Shown piece by piece: positions 7,705 through 15,750 of a stretch of DNA of 64,000 nucleotides. Both the position numbers and the translations under genes were made by a program. The stretch lies in NCBI RefSeq assembly GCF_004341625.1, contig NZ_SLZG01000001.1:124001-188000 (forward strand), given 5' to 3'. The stretch comes from Rhizobium sp. BK376. GTDB taxonomy: Bacteria > Pseudomonadota > Alphaproteobacteria > Rhizobiales > Rhizobiaceae. The first letter of the stretch is position 1. The number at the start of each line of letters is the position of its first letter. The notes below the pieces were generated by a model that did not search any database, was not told where the DNA came from, and worked only from the letters and a program-made list of their open reading frames with translations.

Positions 7705-9216
7705 GTGGAAGACGTTCTGGTGGTGGGCGCGGGGCCAACAGGTCTGGTATTGGCGCTATGGCTGGCCCAGCAAGGCATAAAGGTTCGTATCATCGACAAG
7801 AGTGTCGGCCCTGGAGAGACTTCACGGGCAATGGCTGTTCAGGCACGCACTTTGGAGCTGTATCGGCAACTCGACATTGCGGAGACAGTTGTCGCGGCGG
7901 GGTATCGCAATCCCAGCGTCAATCTCTGGGTCCATGGCAAGCGCAAGGCACAGGTCACGTTGGCTGATGCCGGAAAAGACCTCACGCCCTATCCCTTCGT
8001 ATTGATCTTCCCGCAGGACCAGCACGAGCGTCTGCTGATCGAGCGGCTTGAGGCCATGGGTGTCCATGTCCAGCGACAGACAGAGTTGCTCGACTTCGAA
8101 GATATGGGCGACCACGTCAAAGCACGGCTGCAGGCCGGCGGAGGCGAGCAGATCTGCGAGGCGCGTTACATTGCCGGCTGCGACGGCGCTCACTCGACGG
8201 TGCGCCACGAGATCGGCGCGGATTTCGAGGGAGGGACTTACAGACAGACCTTCTATGTTGCCGATGTGGAAGCACGCGGCATGAATCCTCCCAACCAGAT
8301 ACATGCCAGTTTCGAAGGCACCGATTTTGTCGCTCTTTTCGGCTACGGCCATGATGACATGTATCGCCTGATCGGCACCATCGACGAAAGCCGGATGGAT
8401 GGCGACGCCCTCACTTTTGACGATGTCGGCCATCTGGCGGTCGACGCCCTTGGCGTGCGGATCGACAAGGTGAACTGGTTTTCGACCTACCGCGTCCATC
8501 ACCGCGTCACCGATCGGTTCAGGCATGAACGCGCTTTCCTGGTCGGGGATGCGGCCCATGTGCATAGCCCGGCCGGTGGCCAGGGCATGAATACCGGCAT
8601 CGGCGATGCAATCAATCTGGCCTGGAAGCTGGCGACAGTGGTCAAGGGCAAGGCACCGGACAGCCTGCTCGATACCTATCAAGGAGAGCGCATGGCATTT
8701 GCTCACAGGCTCGTGGACACGACCGACCGCGTGTTCAGTTTCGTCGCGGCAGAAGGGAGTTTCGCCAATTTCGTGCGCCTGAGGATTGCGCCGCTCTTTA
8801 TCGGCGTTGCGACCAGTTTCTCGGATGTGCGGGAATATATGTTCCGGCTGATCTCCCAAACGATGCTGAACTATCACGGTAGTCCCTTAAGCGTAGGATT
8901 TGCCCACAAGGTTCTGGGCGGCGATCGCCTGCCATGGGTGCGTCTGGCCAACGCGGACAATTATGCGCCCCTCGCTGCCATTACCTGGCAGGTCCATGTC
9001 TATGGGACGGCAAAGTCCGATCTGGAAAGCTGGTGCAACCAGCAGGGCATTCCGCTGCATGTCTTCGAATGGCGGCCGGAGCATGAGAAAGCCGGGCTGG
9101 CGCGGGATGCCGCTTATCTGCTGCGGCCTGATACCTATGTCGCTGTCGCCGATCCGCAGGCGTCGGCCGAAACGCTTGCGCATTACGCAAAAGCGCACGG
9201 CTTCACTCTCGGATGA
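7705..9216 (+). CDS. FAD-dependent aromatic-ring monooxygenase (PHBH/UbiH-like)
   Basis: This 503-residue group A flavoprotein hydroxylase has the dinucleotide motif GAGPTG at 8-13, the mid-protein GCDGAHS motif and the FAD ribityl motif GDAAHVHSP followed by GGQGMNTGIGDA. A C-terminal thioredoxin-like tail follows. Enzymes of this type hydroxylate phenols or related aromatics using NAD(P)H and oxygen. The substrate is unknown. Translation starts at GTG (7705), with GGGAGGA 6 bases upstream. Its stop overlaps the start of the TetR gene, and a palindromic operator candidate lies just upstream. The pair looks like a substrate-inducible catabolic or detoxification operon. Confidence 0.92.
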   Translation: MEDVLVVGAGPTGLVLALWLAQQGIKVRIIDKSVGPGETSRAMAVQARTLELYRQLDIAETVVAAGYRNPSVNLWVHGKRKAQVTLADAGKDLTPYPFVLIFPQDQHERLLIERLEAMGVHVQRQTELLDFEDMGDHVKARLQAGGGEQICEARYIAGCDGAHSTVRHEIGADFEGGTYRQTFYVADVEARGMNPPNQIHASFEGTDFVALFGYGHDDMYRLIGTIDESRMDGDALTFDDVGHLAVDALGVRIDKVNWFSTYRVHHRVTDRFRHERAFLVGDAAHVHSPAGGQGMNTGIGDAINLAWKLATVVKGKAPDSLLDTYQGERMAFAHRLVDTTDRVFSFVAAEGSFANFVRLRIAPLFIGVATSFSDVREYMFRLISQTMLNYHGSPLSVGFAHKVLGGDRLPWVRLANADNYAPLAAITWQVHVYGTAKSDLESWCNQQGIPLHVFEWRPEHEKAGLARDAAYLLRPDTYVAVADPQASAETLAHYAKAHGFTLG

Positions 9217-9866
9217 AGCACAGGTCGCGGGAATTGTCTGAGATCCAACCAAAGTGGAACCGCCGCAAGGAAGCGCGGCCGGCCGAGATCATCGAGGCGG
9301 CGATGGACGTGTTCGTCGAAAAGGGCTTCGCGGCCGCCAGGCTTGATGATGTCGCCAAGCGGGCGGGCATCGTCAAAGGCACGCTCTATCGCTACTTCGA
9401 CACGAAGGAAGACGTGTTCCGCGCCGTCGCCCGGCATGCCATCGCCACCAATCTGGACGCGATCGGGCAGGCGGCGAGTGCATTCGGAGGCTCGCTCGCC
9501 GAACTCGTGCCTGCGCTGCTGATCCGGATGGCCGATCACTTGAGCGACAGCCGCGTGCCCGCCATTGTCCGAATGGTGGTTGCCGATAGCCGGACATTTC
9601 CCGACCTCGCCCGTATCTGGCACGACGAAGTCGTTACAAAGGTGCTGGCGTTCCTGACCGGCCTTATTGCCCAGGCACAGGCCCGCAACGAGGTTCGGCC
9701 GGGCGATCCGAAACTCTATGCGTTTTCGATCATCGGCCCGATGGTCACTGCGCTGCTGTTTCATGAGGTATTCGGAGAATTCAGCGCCTCTCCGCCGAAG
9801 CTGAGCGATCTGGCTGCCCAGCATGCACAGGCGGTACTTCGGGGTATGCTTGTCACACCTCTGTAG
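9213..9866 (+). CDS. TetR/AcrR-family transcriptional regulator
   Basis: This 217-residue regulator has an N-terminal helix-turn-helix at about 20-68 (IIEAAMDVFVEKGFAAARL, then GTLYRYFDTKEDVF) and a helical ligand-binding C-terminal domain. Its ATG overlaps the monooxygenase stop as ATGA, implying translational coupling. It probably represses the operon through the palindrome at 7658-7679 and is released by a substrate or product of the monooxygenase; this is inference from arrangement. Confidence 0.93.
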   Translation: MKHRSRELSEIQPKWNRRKEARPAEIIEAAMDVFVEKGFAAARLDDVAKRAGIVKGTLYRYFDTKEDVFRAVARHAIATNLDAIGQAASAFGGSLAELVPALLIRMADHLSDSRVPAIVRMVVADSRTFPDLARIWHDEVVTKVLAFLTGLIAQAQARNEVRPGDPKLYAFSIIGPMVTALLFHEVFGEFSASPPKLSDLAAQHAQAVLRGMLVTPL

Positions 9867-9972
9867 GGGACGCCCTCCTCCTGAACTATCCTAAGTATTA
9901 TCGACGCGTAGGGATGCCGCGCTATCTCCAGCATTCAATCCTTGTCCCTGTCCAGAAACCGGGAGATCGTCC

Positions 9973-11415
9973 TTGCCATCCGAAATCGAACTGAAACTCG
10001 AGCTTTCCCTGGAAGCCGTGAAACAGCTTCTCAGTTCCGATATTCTGGGCGAGCCGAATAGCGTTCTGATGCAGACTTCGACCTATTTCGACACCGCGGA
10101 CCGGACACTGTTCGAACACGGCTTTACGTTGCGTATTCGCCGCACCGGCGAGGCGCGAATGCAGACAGTCAAGGCGACAGGGGAAAGCGCCTCGCTGTTT
10201 GCGCGATCGGAATGGGAGACGCCGGTCCAGGAAGATACGCCTGTTCTCGACCACACCAGTCCTCTTCAAAGCGAATTCGGCACCGATCTCGAGGTCGCGC
10301 CTCTCTTTGTCGTCGAGATCGCGCGTCGGGTCTGGAATATCGATGAATCCGGCTCGACAATCGAGGTGGCGCTCGACCAGGGCAAGGTCGTCTCCGGCGA
10401 GCGTGCGACCTCCATTTGCGAAGCCGAGATCGAGCTGAAGGATGGCGACCGGGATAGCCTCTTCATCTTCGCGCGAAAACTGGAGGCAGTTGCGCCGTTC
10501 CGCTTCGGCGCCCGCTCAAAGGCTGAGCGTGGTTTCTCGCTCATCGAAGCGCAACAGAACGCATACAAGGCCGAGCCTCTGCATCTCGACCGCAACATGC
10601 GCACGATCTCCGCTTTCCAGACGATCGTCGCCTCCTGCTTCCGGCACTTCCGCCTGAATGAAGATATCCTTCTGCTGCGGAGAAACGCGGAAGCGCTGCA
10701 TCAGGCCCGCGTCGCCATCCGACGCCTTCGGTCGGCATTCTCGCTGTTCAAACCGCTGCTGCGAGGCAACGAGCCGCAGCGGCTCAAGGATGAATTCCGC
10801 TGGCTCGCAGGCGTCCTCGGGGAAGCCCGAAATCTGGATGTCCTGATGACAAAGGCGACGGATCGCGATTTGCGGGCCAAGCTGAAGGATGCACGCGAGG
10901 CCGTCTATGACGATGCCGTCATGGCGCTGGGATCATCGAGAGCCAGGGCGTTGATGCTGGATTTCAACGAATGGCTTGAGTGCGGCGACTATCATGCACG
11001 CGTCGTGCCCGGAAATGCACCTGCCCACGACTTCGCCGCCAAGGCGCTCGGCAAGATGCGCAGGAAGCTGAAGAAGCATGGCCGAGACCTTGCCGAAGTC
11101 GATGACGAAGAACGTCACCAGGCCCGCAAGGATGCGAAGAAACTCAGATATGCCGCCGAGTTCTTCGGATCGCTGTTCGACAACAAGCGCGGCGTCCGTC
11201 GGCACAAGCGGTTCATCGCATCCATGGAAGAACTGCAGGATCATCTCGGCGACCTGAACGATCTGGCGACCGGTCCGAGGGTGCTTAGTCAGCACGGCCT
11301 CTCCAATCACCCTGCCCGCGACACCGTCATATCGCGTGCCAACAAGGGAGCGCTGATCGACAAGGCGCAGGCGTCGCTGGACGACGTGTTGGATGCCAAG
11401 CGGTTCTGGCGGTAA
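9973..11415 (+). CDS. CYTH and CHAD domain protein (inorganic triphosphatase-like)
   Basis: This 480-residue protein has an N-terminal CYTH domain at about 1-205 carrying the ExExK metal/phosphate motif at 4-8 (EIELK), and a C-terminal CHAD helical domain at about 215-480. The CHAD half has conserved basic helices such as LHQARVAIRRLRSAF and RHQARKDAKKLRY. CYTH enzymes hydrolyse triphosphate compounds, with E. coli YgiF as the inorganic triphosphatase example. CHAD domains bind polyphosphate granules. The start is TTG at 9973 with GGGAG 7 bases upstream. It seems to be monocistronic and is convergent with the esterase-fold gene. Confidence 0.9.
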   Translation: MPSEIELKLELSLEAVKQLLSSDILGEPNSVLMQTSTYFDTADRTLFEHGFTLRIRRTGEARMQTVKATGESASLFARSEWETPVQEDTPVLDHTSPLQSEFGTDLEVAPLFVVEIARRVWNIDESGSTIEVALDQGKVVSGERATSICEAEIELKDGDRDSLFIFARKLEAVAPFRFGARSKAERGFSLIEAQQNAYKAEPLHLDRNMRTISAFQTIVASCFRHFRLNEDILLLRRNAEALHQARVAIRRLRSAFSLFKPLLRGNEPQRLKDEFRWLAGVLGEARNLDVLMTKATDRDLRAKLKDAREAVYDDAVMALGSSRARALMLDFNEWLECGDYHARVVPGNAPAHDFAAKALGKMRRKLKKHGRDLAEVDDEERHQARKDAKKLRYAAEFFGSLFDNKRGVRRHKRFIASMEELQDHLGDLNDLATGPRVLSQHGLSNHPARDTVISRANKGALIDKAQASLDDVLDAKRFWR

Positions 11416-11427
11416 GCGCCTCAGCCC

Positions 11428-12471
11428 TCACTCCTGCGGCTGATCGGCAAAATGCTTCATCGCAAACTCGGCGATCCTCTGGTTCGAGCGGCGGGCGTCG
11501 TCGAGCCAGAAGGGGAAGAGCTGCCATTGATGGATCATGCCGGGCCAGACCTCCGAGGTGACATCGACACCGGCTTCGCGTGCCTTGGCGGCGAAGCGAA
11601 GCGTATCATCGAGAAGCGTCTCTCGCGAGCCGACCTGAAGCAGCAGCGGCGGGAAGCCTTTGAGATCGGCATAGAGCGGCGAAGCATCGGGATCGGTCGG
11701 CGACATCTTTCCGAGATAGGCCTTGCGGACTGCCTCCAACTGCGGCTTGCCGACCACCGGATCGCTGTTGGCATTCTCCTTCATCGAGTTTCCGGTTTCC
11801 GCGAGGTCCGTCAGGGGGCTCATCGCGACCACACCGGCCGGCAAAGGGCGCATGGCCCGCATCTGCCGCAGAGTAGCCTCCAGGGCGATATTTCCCCCGG
11901 CAGCGTCGCCGACGATTACGATATTCTCGCTGCGATATCCCGATTGCAGCAGCCATCGAAAAACCGTCAGCGCGTCATCGATCTGCGTCGGATAGACGTA
12001 ATCAGGCATCAGCCGGTAATCGATGAGAAACACATCGGCCGAGGCTGCCTTGGCGAGCGAGCCGGCGATTGCCCGATGCGTCTCGGGCGATCCGCTGTAG
12101 AAGCCGCCGCCGTGAATATAGAGGATAGCCCTAGTGCCGATGGGATAATGAAGGCGAGCGGGCCATAACATCTCCCCCTCCACGCCATCTGCATCGATAT
12201 GCCTGATTTGGACGCGGCTAGGTTCCGGGGCAGCATCCATCAGCTTGCGGAAGGCGGTACGGCGCTCCGTCAGGCTATGAGCTCCGTCGAAATGCTGATG
12301 GAAGAGCCCAACCAGCTTCTCCACCTGTTCCTTGGATTTCGGCGTCTGCTGTGCGTCCTCCGCGGTCGCCGATGACATCGCCAGAACGACATACAGCGCC
12401 GAGATGACGCTCGCTCCAACCAGTGATCGCGCCGCGGCGCGTAAGAAACTTGCCGATTTCAACTGTCTCAT
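11428..12471 (-). CDS. Exported alpha/beta-hydrolase (HSL-type esterase fold) lacking the nucleophile serine
   Basis: This 347-residue protein has an N-terminal hydrophobic export signal ending near SSATAED, then a hormone-sensitive-lipase-type hydrolase fold. The oxyanion motif HGGGF is at 120-124 and a histidine in GMIHQW is at 314. The nucleophile elbow normally reads GDSAGG; here it reads GDAAGG at 188-193, so Ala190 stands where the catalytic serine should be, encoded by GCT. Ordinary ester hydrolysis by this family should therefore be absent unless another residue substitutes. The start at 12471 gives a better signal peptide and leaves an upstream palindrome outside the gene; an ATG at 12504 is the alternative. 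It is probably periplasmic. Confidence 0.82.
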   Translation of the reverse strand: MRQLKSASFLRAAARSLVGASVISALYVVLAMSSATAEDAQQTPKSKEQVEKLVGLFHQHFDGAHSLTERRTAFRKLMDAAPEPSRVQIRHIDADGVEGEMLWPARLHYPIGTRAILYIHGGGFYSGSPETHRAIAGSLAKAASADVFLIDYRLMPDYVYPTQIDDALTVFRWLLQSGYRSENIVIVGDAAGGNIALEATLRQMRAMRPLPAGVVAMSPLTDLAETGNSMKENANSDPVVGKPQLEAVRKAYLGKMSPTDPDASPLYADLKGFPPLLLQVGSRETLLDDTLRFAAKAREAGVDVTSEVWPGMIHQWQLFPFWLDDARRSNQRIAEFAMKHFADQPQE

Positions 12472-12484
12472 CCACCTATCCCGC

Positions 12485-12505
12485 GATGACGTAACAGGCG
12501 TCATC
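12485..12505. promoter_or_regulatory. Palindrome at the 5' end of the esterase-fold gene
   Basis: GATGACG and CGTCATC form perfect 7-base arms separated by 7 bases. It lies 14 bases upstream of the preferred start and covers the alternative ATG at 12504. It may be a regulator-binding site; no regulator gene sits next to it. Confidence 0.4.
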
Positions 12506-12655
12506 GGATGTCCCCGTTGCTCATGCGAACATAGCCGAGATCTCGCGAAATCGTGAGCGGATTTGCGCTGGATCGGCGGTGGAATTATCTCTCATGCGTT
12601 TGAAACGCCGATGACCTCCTCCATATAGCCGGATGGGCTGGAGAAGGAGCTGCGA

Positions 12656-12766
12656 ATGAAGTTCTTTACCTATACGCTCTCGACAATCGCACTATCGCTG
12701 CTGATGGCGGTGCTCGCCAATCCCGAAGCCGCCATGGCATGCAGCAAGATCATCGGCACGAGCTGA
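12656..12766 (+). CDS. 36-residue signal-peptide-like small protein
   Basis: This short frame encodes 36 residues beginning MKFFTYTLSTIALSLLMAVL and ending MACSKIIGTS. AAGGAG is placed 7 bases before the ATG. The first 28 residues have the charged, hydrophobic and small-residue layout of a Sec signal peptide, with likely cleavage after AMA or just before Cys. If the cysteine is lipidated it would be a tiny lipoprotein, but the lipobox is poor. It lies between two promoter regions. Two overlapping hairpins follow its stop. Function unknown; the strong ribosome-binding site is the main reason for calling it. Confidence 0.6.
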   Translation: MKFFTYTLSTIALSLLMAVLANPEAAMACSKIIGTS

Positions 12767-12780
12767 CGATGCAAAAACAG

Positions 12781-12806
12781 CCTGCCGCATCCGGCAGGGT
12801 GCGGCA
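12781..12806 (+). other. Two overlapping, mutually exclusive hairpins after the 36-residue gene
   Basis: CCTGCCG/CGGCAGG (12781-12787 with 12792-12798) and TGCCGCA/TGCGGCA (12783-12789 with 12800-12806) share bases, so only one can form at a time. No T-run follows on the plus strand. They could be a weak transcript end or a small switch. Role not established. Confidence 0.35.
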
Positions 12807-12938
12807 GATGCCTCATGTCCAAGTCCATCGGACGCTTTGCTCCGCCCCTGCTACAATGCATGGCAGCTATACCGAATAAGGCCTGCTGCTCGCAGGTGAA
12901 GTCCGTACAAAAGACGGACCATTTCCAGATTCGGTAAT

Positions 12939-13903
12939 ATGATCGCCACCCAGTCACACATCCGTGGCGTCCTGCTCGCGTTCCTGGCCTATGCGGTCTA
13001 CGCCTTCAGCGATGCTTCCGTCAAAATTCTCCACGGTGCAGTTCCCGCCTATCAGGCCGCCTTCATCGGCGCGGTCCTAGGCATCGTTGCCCTGCCTTTC
13101 ATCAAGGGCCGCGGCGACCGCTGGAGCGACATGGTGGCGACCTCGAACCGTTGGCTGTGGCTGTTGCGCTTCGTCTGTGCGGCCATCGGCTCCATCGCCT
13201 CGATCATAGCTTTCACCAAGCTTCCGATGGCGGAAGCCTTCTCCTGCTTTTCCTGCTGCCCTGCTTCGTCACCATTCTGTCGGTGATCTTCCTCAAGGAA
13301 GACGTGCGCTGGCAGCGCTGGGCTGCCGTCATCATCGGCTTTCTCGGCGTGCTTGTGGTGCTGCGGCCCGGTTTTCGCGAGCTTTCGATCGGACATCTGG
13401 CTGCGGCAACCGGCGGCCTGGTCGCGGCAATCTCCATCGTTGCGGTGCGTGCGCTTGGTCCCGCCGAGAAGCTGTTGTCGCTCTACGGCTCGGCACTCCT
13501 CGGTATCCTTTTCATATCGGGCGTGCTGATGGTCTCCGATCTGACGGTTCCGACCGCGCAAGAATGGCTGTTTCTGGCCGGGTATGGCCTCTTCGGTGCG
13601 CTTGGAAACGTCTTTGCGATGACTTCCGCGCGAATGGCGCCGGCCAGTCTGGTCGCGCCGCCGCAATATAGCCAGATGATCTGGGCGATAGGCTTTGGCT
13701 ATTTCATTTTCAACGATAGTGTCGATATGCCGATGGCTTTCGGCATAGCATTGATCATCTGCTCCGGACTGCTGACGCTTGTCCGGGAGCGCAAGCGCGG
13801 CACTCCGCTTCCGACGCCTGTACTCTCCACCGACAGCCAGGCTGCCCTTGCGACTACCAAGGCGGCGACATCCGGGAATGAGACCGAAGCCGCCTCGACG
13901 TAA
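12939..13903 (+). pseudogene. EamA/DMT-family permease gene, frameshifted
   Basis: The first frame (12939 to about 13244) encodes the first EamA half: MIATQSHIRGVLLAFLAYAV, several helices, then LPMAEAFS. At about 13242-13245 it loses homology, and the continuation LLFLLPCFVTILSVIFLKED appears in the next frame and runs intact to 13903. One missing base, probably a C in a CTCC/CTGC context, explains the break. Joined, the product would be about 321 residues with ten helices, the normal size for a drug/metabolite transporter. The rest is unusually intact for a pseudogene, so recent inactivation or a sequencing error are both possible. Confidence 0.85.
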
Positions 13904-13932
13904 GTTGCGACCTCACCTAGGCGCATGGCTCC

Positions 13933-14139
13933 TTACTGGGGACCACCTGGCTTTATCGTGGTCGTGGCGGAAACAGGGTCACTTGCCGGAAATGTATCTT
14001 CCAAGCCTCTGTCGAGTTGCTTGTCAGGGCTTGCCTTGTCCTTCTGCAGCGATTGAACGGCAGGAGAAGGCGCTTCCCTCTTTGATGGGATTGGGCCCTT
14101 GGCCAACCGCTCCTGCCGTTCCTTTTCGATATTCTGCAT
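13933..14139 (-). CDS. Conserved small hydrophilic protein of Rhizobiales type
   Basis: This 68-residue charged protein starts MQNIEKERQERLAKGPI and ends with a DRGLEDTFPASDPVSATT block. I recognise that C-terminal block as conserved in many short rhizobial proteins of unknown function. It has no signal peptide or membrane segment. GGAGGAT lies 7 bases upstream of the ATG, which supports translation. It is convergent with the frameshifted transporter gene. No function can be assigned. Confidence 0.75.
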   Translation of the reverse strand: MQNIEKERQERLAKGPIPSKREAPSPAVQSLQKDKASPDKQLDRGLEDTFPASDPVSATTTIKPGGPQ

Positions 14140-14301
14140 TTCGATATCCTCCGAGATCTACGCGACCTCAACACCGTGGCAGCCGGGTTTGTTCCACCCG
14201 ACAAAACCGGACGGGCTTGCCTAAAATCCTCCCTAAAATTGCTCGTTGCTCCGTCCATATGTGCTACGTGTTATCTCGATAACCAGGATGGAGACCGACG
14301 T

Positions 14302-15309
14302 ATGGCGACGTTGAAAAACATATGCATCTTCGGCGCGGGCGCACTTGGCGGCGCGGTCGCGGGAAAGATCGCGACAGCCCTCAAGAATGAGGCGACCGTC
14401 TCCGTCGTAGCGCGCGGCGCGCATCTCGCCGGCATCCGCAAGAATGGTCTGCGCGTGTGGGAAGCCGGGGCGGATGAGCCGCTTGTCACGCATCCGGCAG
14501 CGACAGATGATGCTTCGCAACTGCCGAAGCAGGACCTCGTCATCACCGGCCTCAAGGGGCATCAGCTGGGCGGCGCAGCAGCTGATATCGCAAAGCTGAT
14601 GCACGACGGCACCCGCGTCGTGATGATCCTGAACGGCATTCCCTGGTGGTATTTCCATCGGGATCGCGACAGCCGCTTTGCCGAAAGGCAGATCGAAGAA
14701 CTCGACCCGAACGGCGACCTCTGGCGCCTGATCGGGCCGGAGCGCGTGATCGGTTGCGTCGCCTATCAAGGTGCCGAGGTGGTCAATCCGGGCGAAATCA
14801 GGCTCTCCAACAAGGGCCGCTTCCTGCTCGGCGAACCCTCGGGCGAAGCGACCGCGGATCTCCAGGCGATTTCCTCGCTTTTGACGAATGCGGGGCTTAC
14901 CGTCACCACATCGCCGCGGATTCGCGACGATATCTGGAGCAAGCTGATGGGCAATGCGGCCTTCAACCCGATCAGCGCGCTCACCAGAGCGCTGATGACC
15001 GACATCATGGCCGACCCTGCCCTCTCCGAGACGGTCGCCAAAGTGATGAACGAGGTCAAGTCCGTCGGCGAAGCGCTTGGCGCCCGCTTCAGCGTCTCCA
15101 TCGAAAGCCGGCTGGAGCAGTCGCGTCATGTCGGTGCTGTGCGCACGTCGATGCTCCAGGATCTCTTGGGCGGCAAGGCTCTGGAAATCACGCCGCTGGT
15201 CGGGATGGTCGTGTCGCTGGGCAAGCTTTCGGATGTCCCCACCCCGACCTCGGAAACAATCCTCGCCCTGGTGAGCCAGCTAGATCGGGAGAACCTGAAG
15301 GCCGGCTGA
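14302..15309 (+). CDS. Ketopantoate reductase family protein (ApbA/PanE)
   Basis: This 335-residue protein has an N-terminal Rossmann motif GAGALGG at 11-17 and the C-terminal helical domain motif SKLMGNAAFNPISALT, containing the lysine and asparagine used by ketopantoate reductases. The family reduces 2-dehydropantoate to pantoate with NADPH in pantothenate synthesis. Rhizobia carry several paralogues, and this longer member could act on another 2-oxo acid, so panE is not asserted. The start MATLKNICIFG has GGAG 8 bases upstream; the longer in-frame extension has no homology. An inverted repeat GCCGGAGG/CCTCCGGC at 15335-15358 follows but lacks a T-run. Confidence 0.88.
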   Translation: MATLKNICIFGAGALGGAVAGKIATALKNEATVSVVARGAHLAGIRKNGLRVWEAGADEPLVTHPAATDDASQLPKQDLVITGLKGHQLGGAAADIAKLMHDGTRVVMILNGIPWWYFHRDRDSRFAERQIEELDPNGDLWRLIGPERVIGCVAYQGAEVVNPGEIRLSNKGRFLLGEPSGEATADLQAISSLLTNAGLTVTTSPRIRDDIWSKLMGNAAFNPISALTRALMTDIMADPALSETVAKVMNEVKSVGEALGARFSVSIESRLEQSRHVGAVRTSMLQDLLGGKALEITPLVGMVVSLGKLSDVPTPTSETILALVSQLDRENLKAG

Positions 15310-15515
15310 GCCTTGATGGCGTGACCGAATGTCGGCCGGAGGAAATGTAACCTCCGGCACTTCAAGCCCTTTTGGCGCGGAGCCAACAGGGCAGCGCTTC
15401 CGTAGAAGCGGAGTGAAGTGCCTTTATATTTTTCCTATTTCTTCGCCTTTTCTCACGAATGGATTTCCTATGCGGCGCGGCGTTAACGTGATGGTGGAAC
15501 GCAAAGGTGAATGCC

Positions 15516-15740
15516 ATGCTCGACTCTCTTTCCCCCGATATGCCTGAAACGATCCGCTATCTCGCCAAGGATCACACCCAAGATCACCGCCTCTCAGGAT
15601 CCTCTTCCGCCTCGCCCTCCACGCACGGGCGGCGACGCCGAAACCGCCAGATGCGCGAGAAGCGCACGGCCTACATCATGATGGGTTTCGGCCTGCTGCT
15701 CGGCGCACTCGAGCTCTACATCGTGCTTTCCTATTTCTGA
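15516..15740 (+). CDS. Small single-span membrane protein
   Basis: This 74-residue protein has a basic, Ser-rich middle (HGRRRRNRQMREKRTAY) and one C-terminal transmembrane helix, IMMGFGLLLGALELYIVLSY. The arrangement predicts a cytoplasmic N-terminus held to the inner membrane. AAAGGTGA lies before the ATG at 15516; a GTG at 15507 in the same frame is less likely. It ends 10 bases before the DapA-family gene and may share a transcript with it. Function unknown. Confidence 0.65.
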   Translation: MLDSLSPDMPETIRYLAKDHTQDHRLSGSSSASPSTHGRRRRNRQMREKRTAYIMMGFGLLLGALELYIVLSYF

Positions 15741-15750
15741 GCATCGACAG

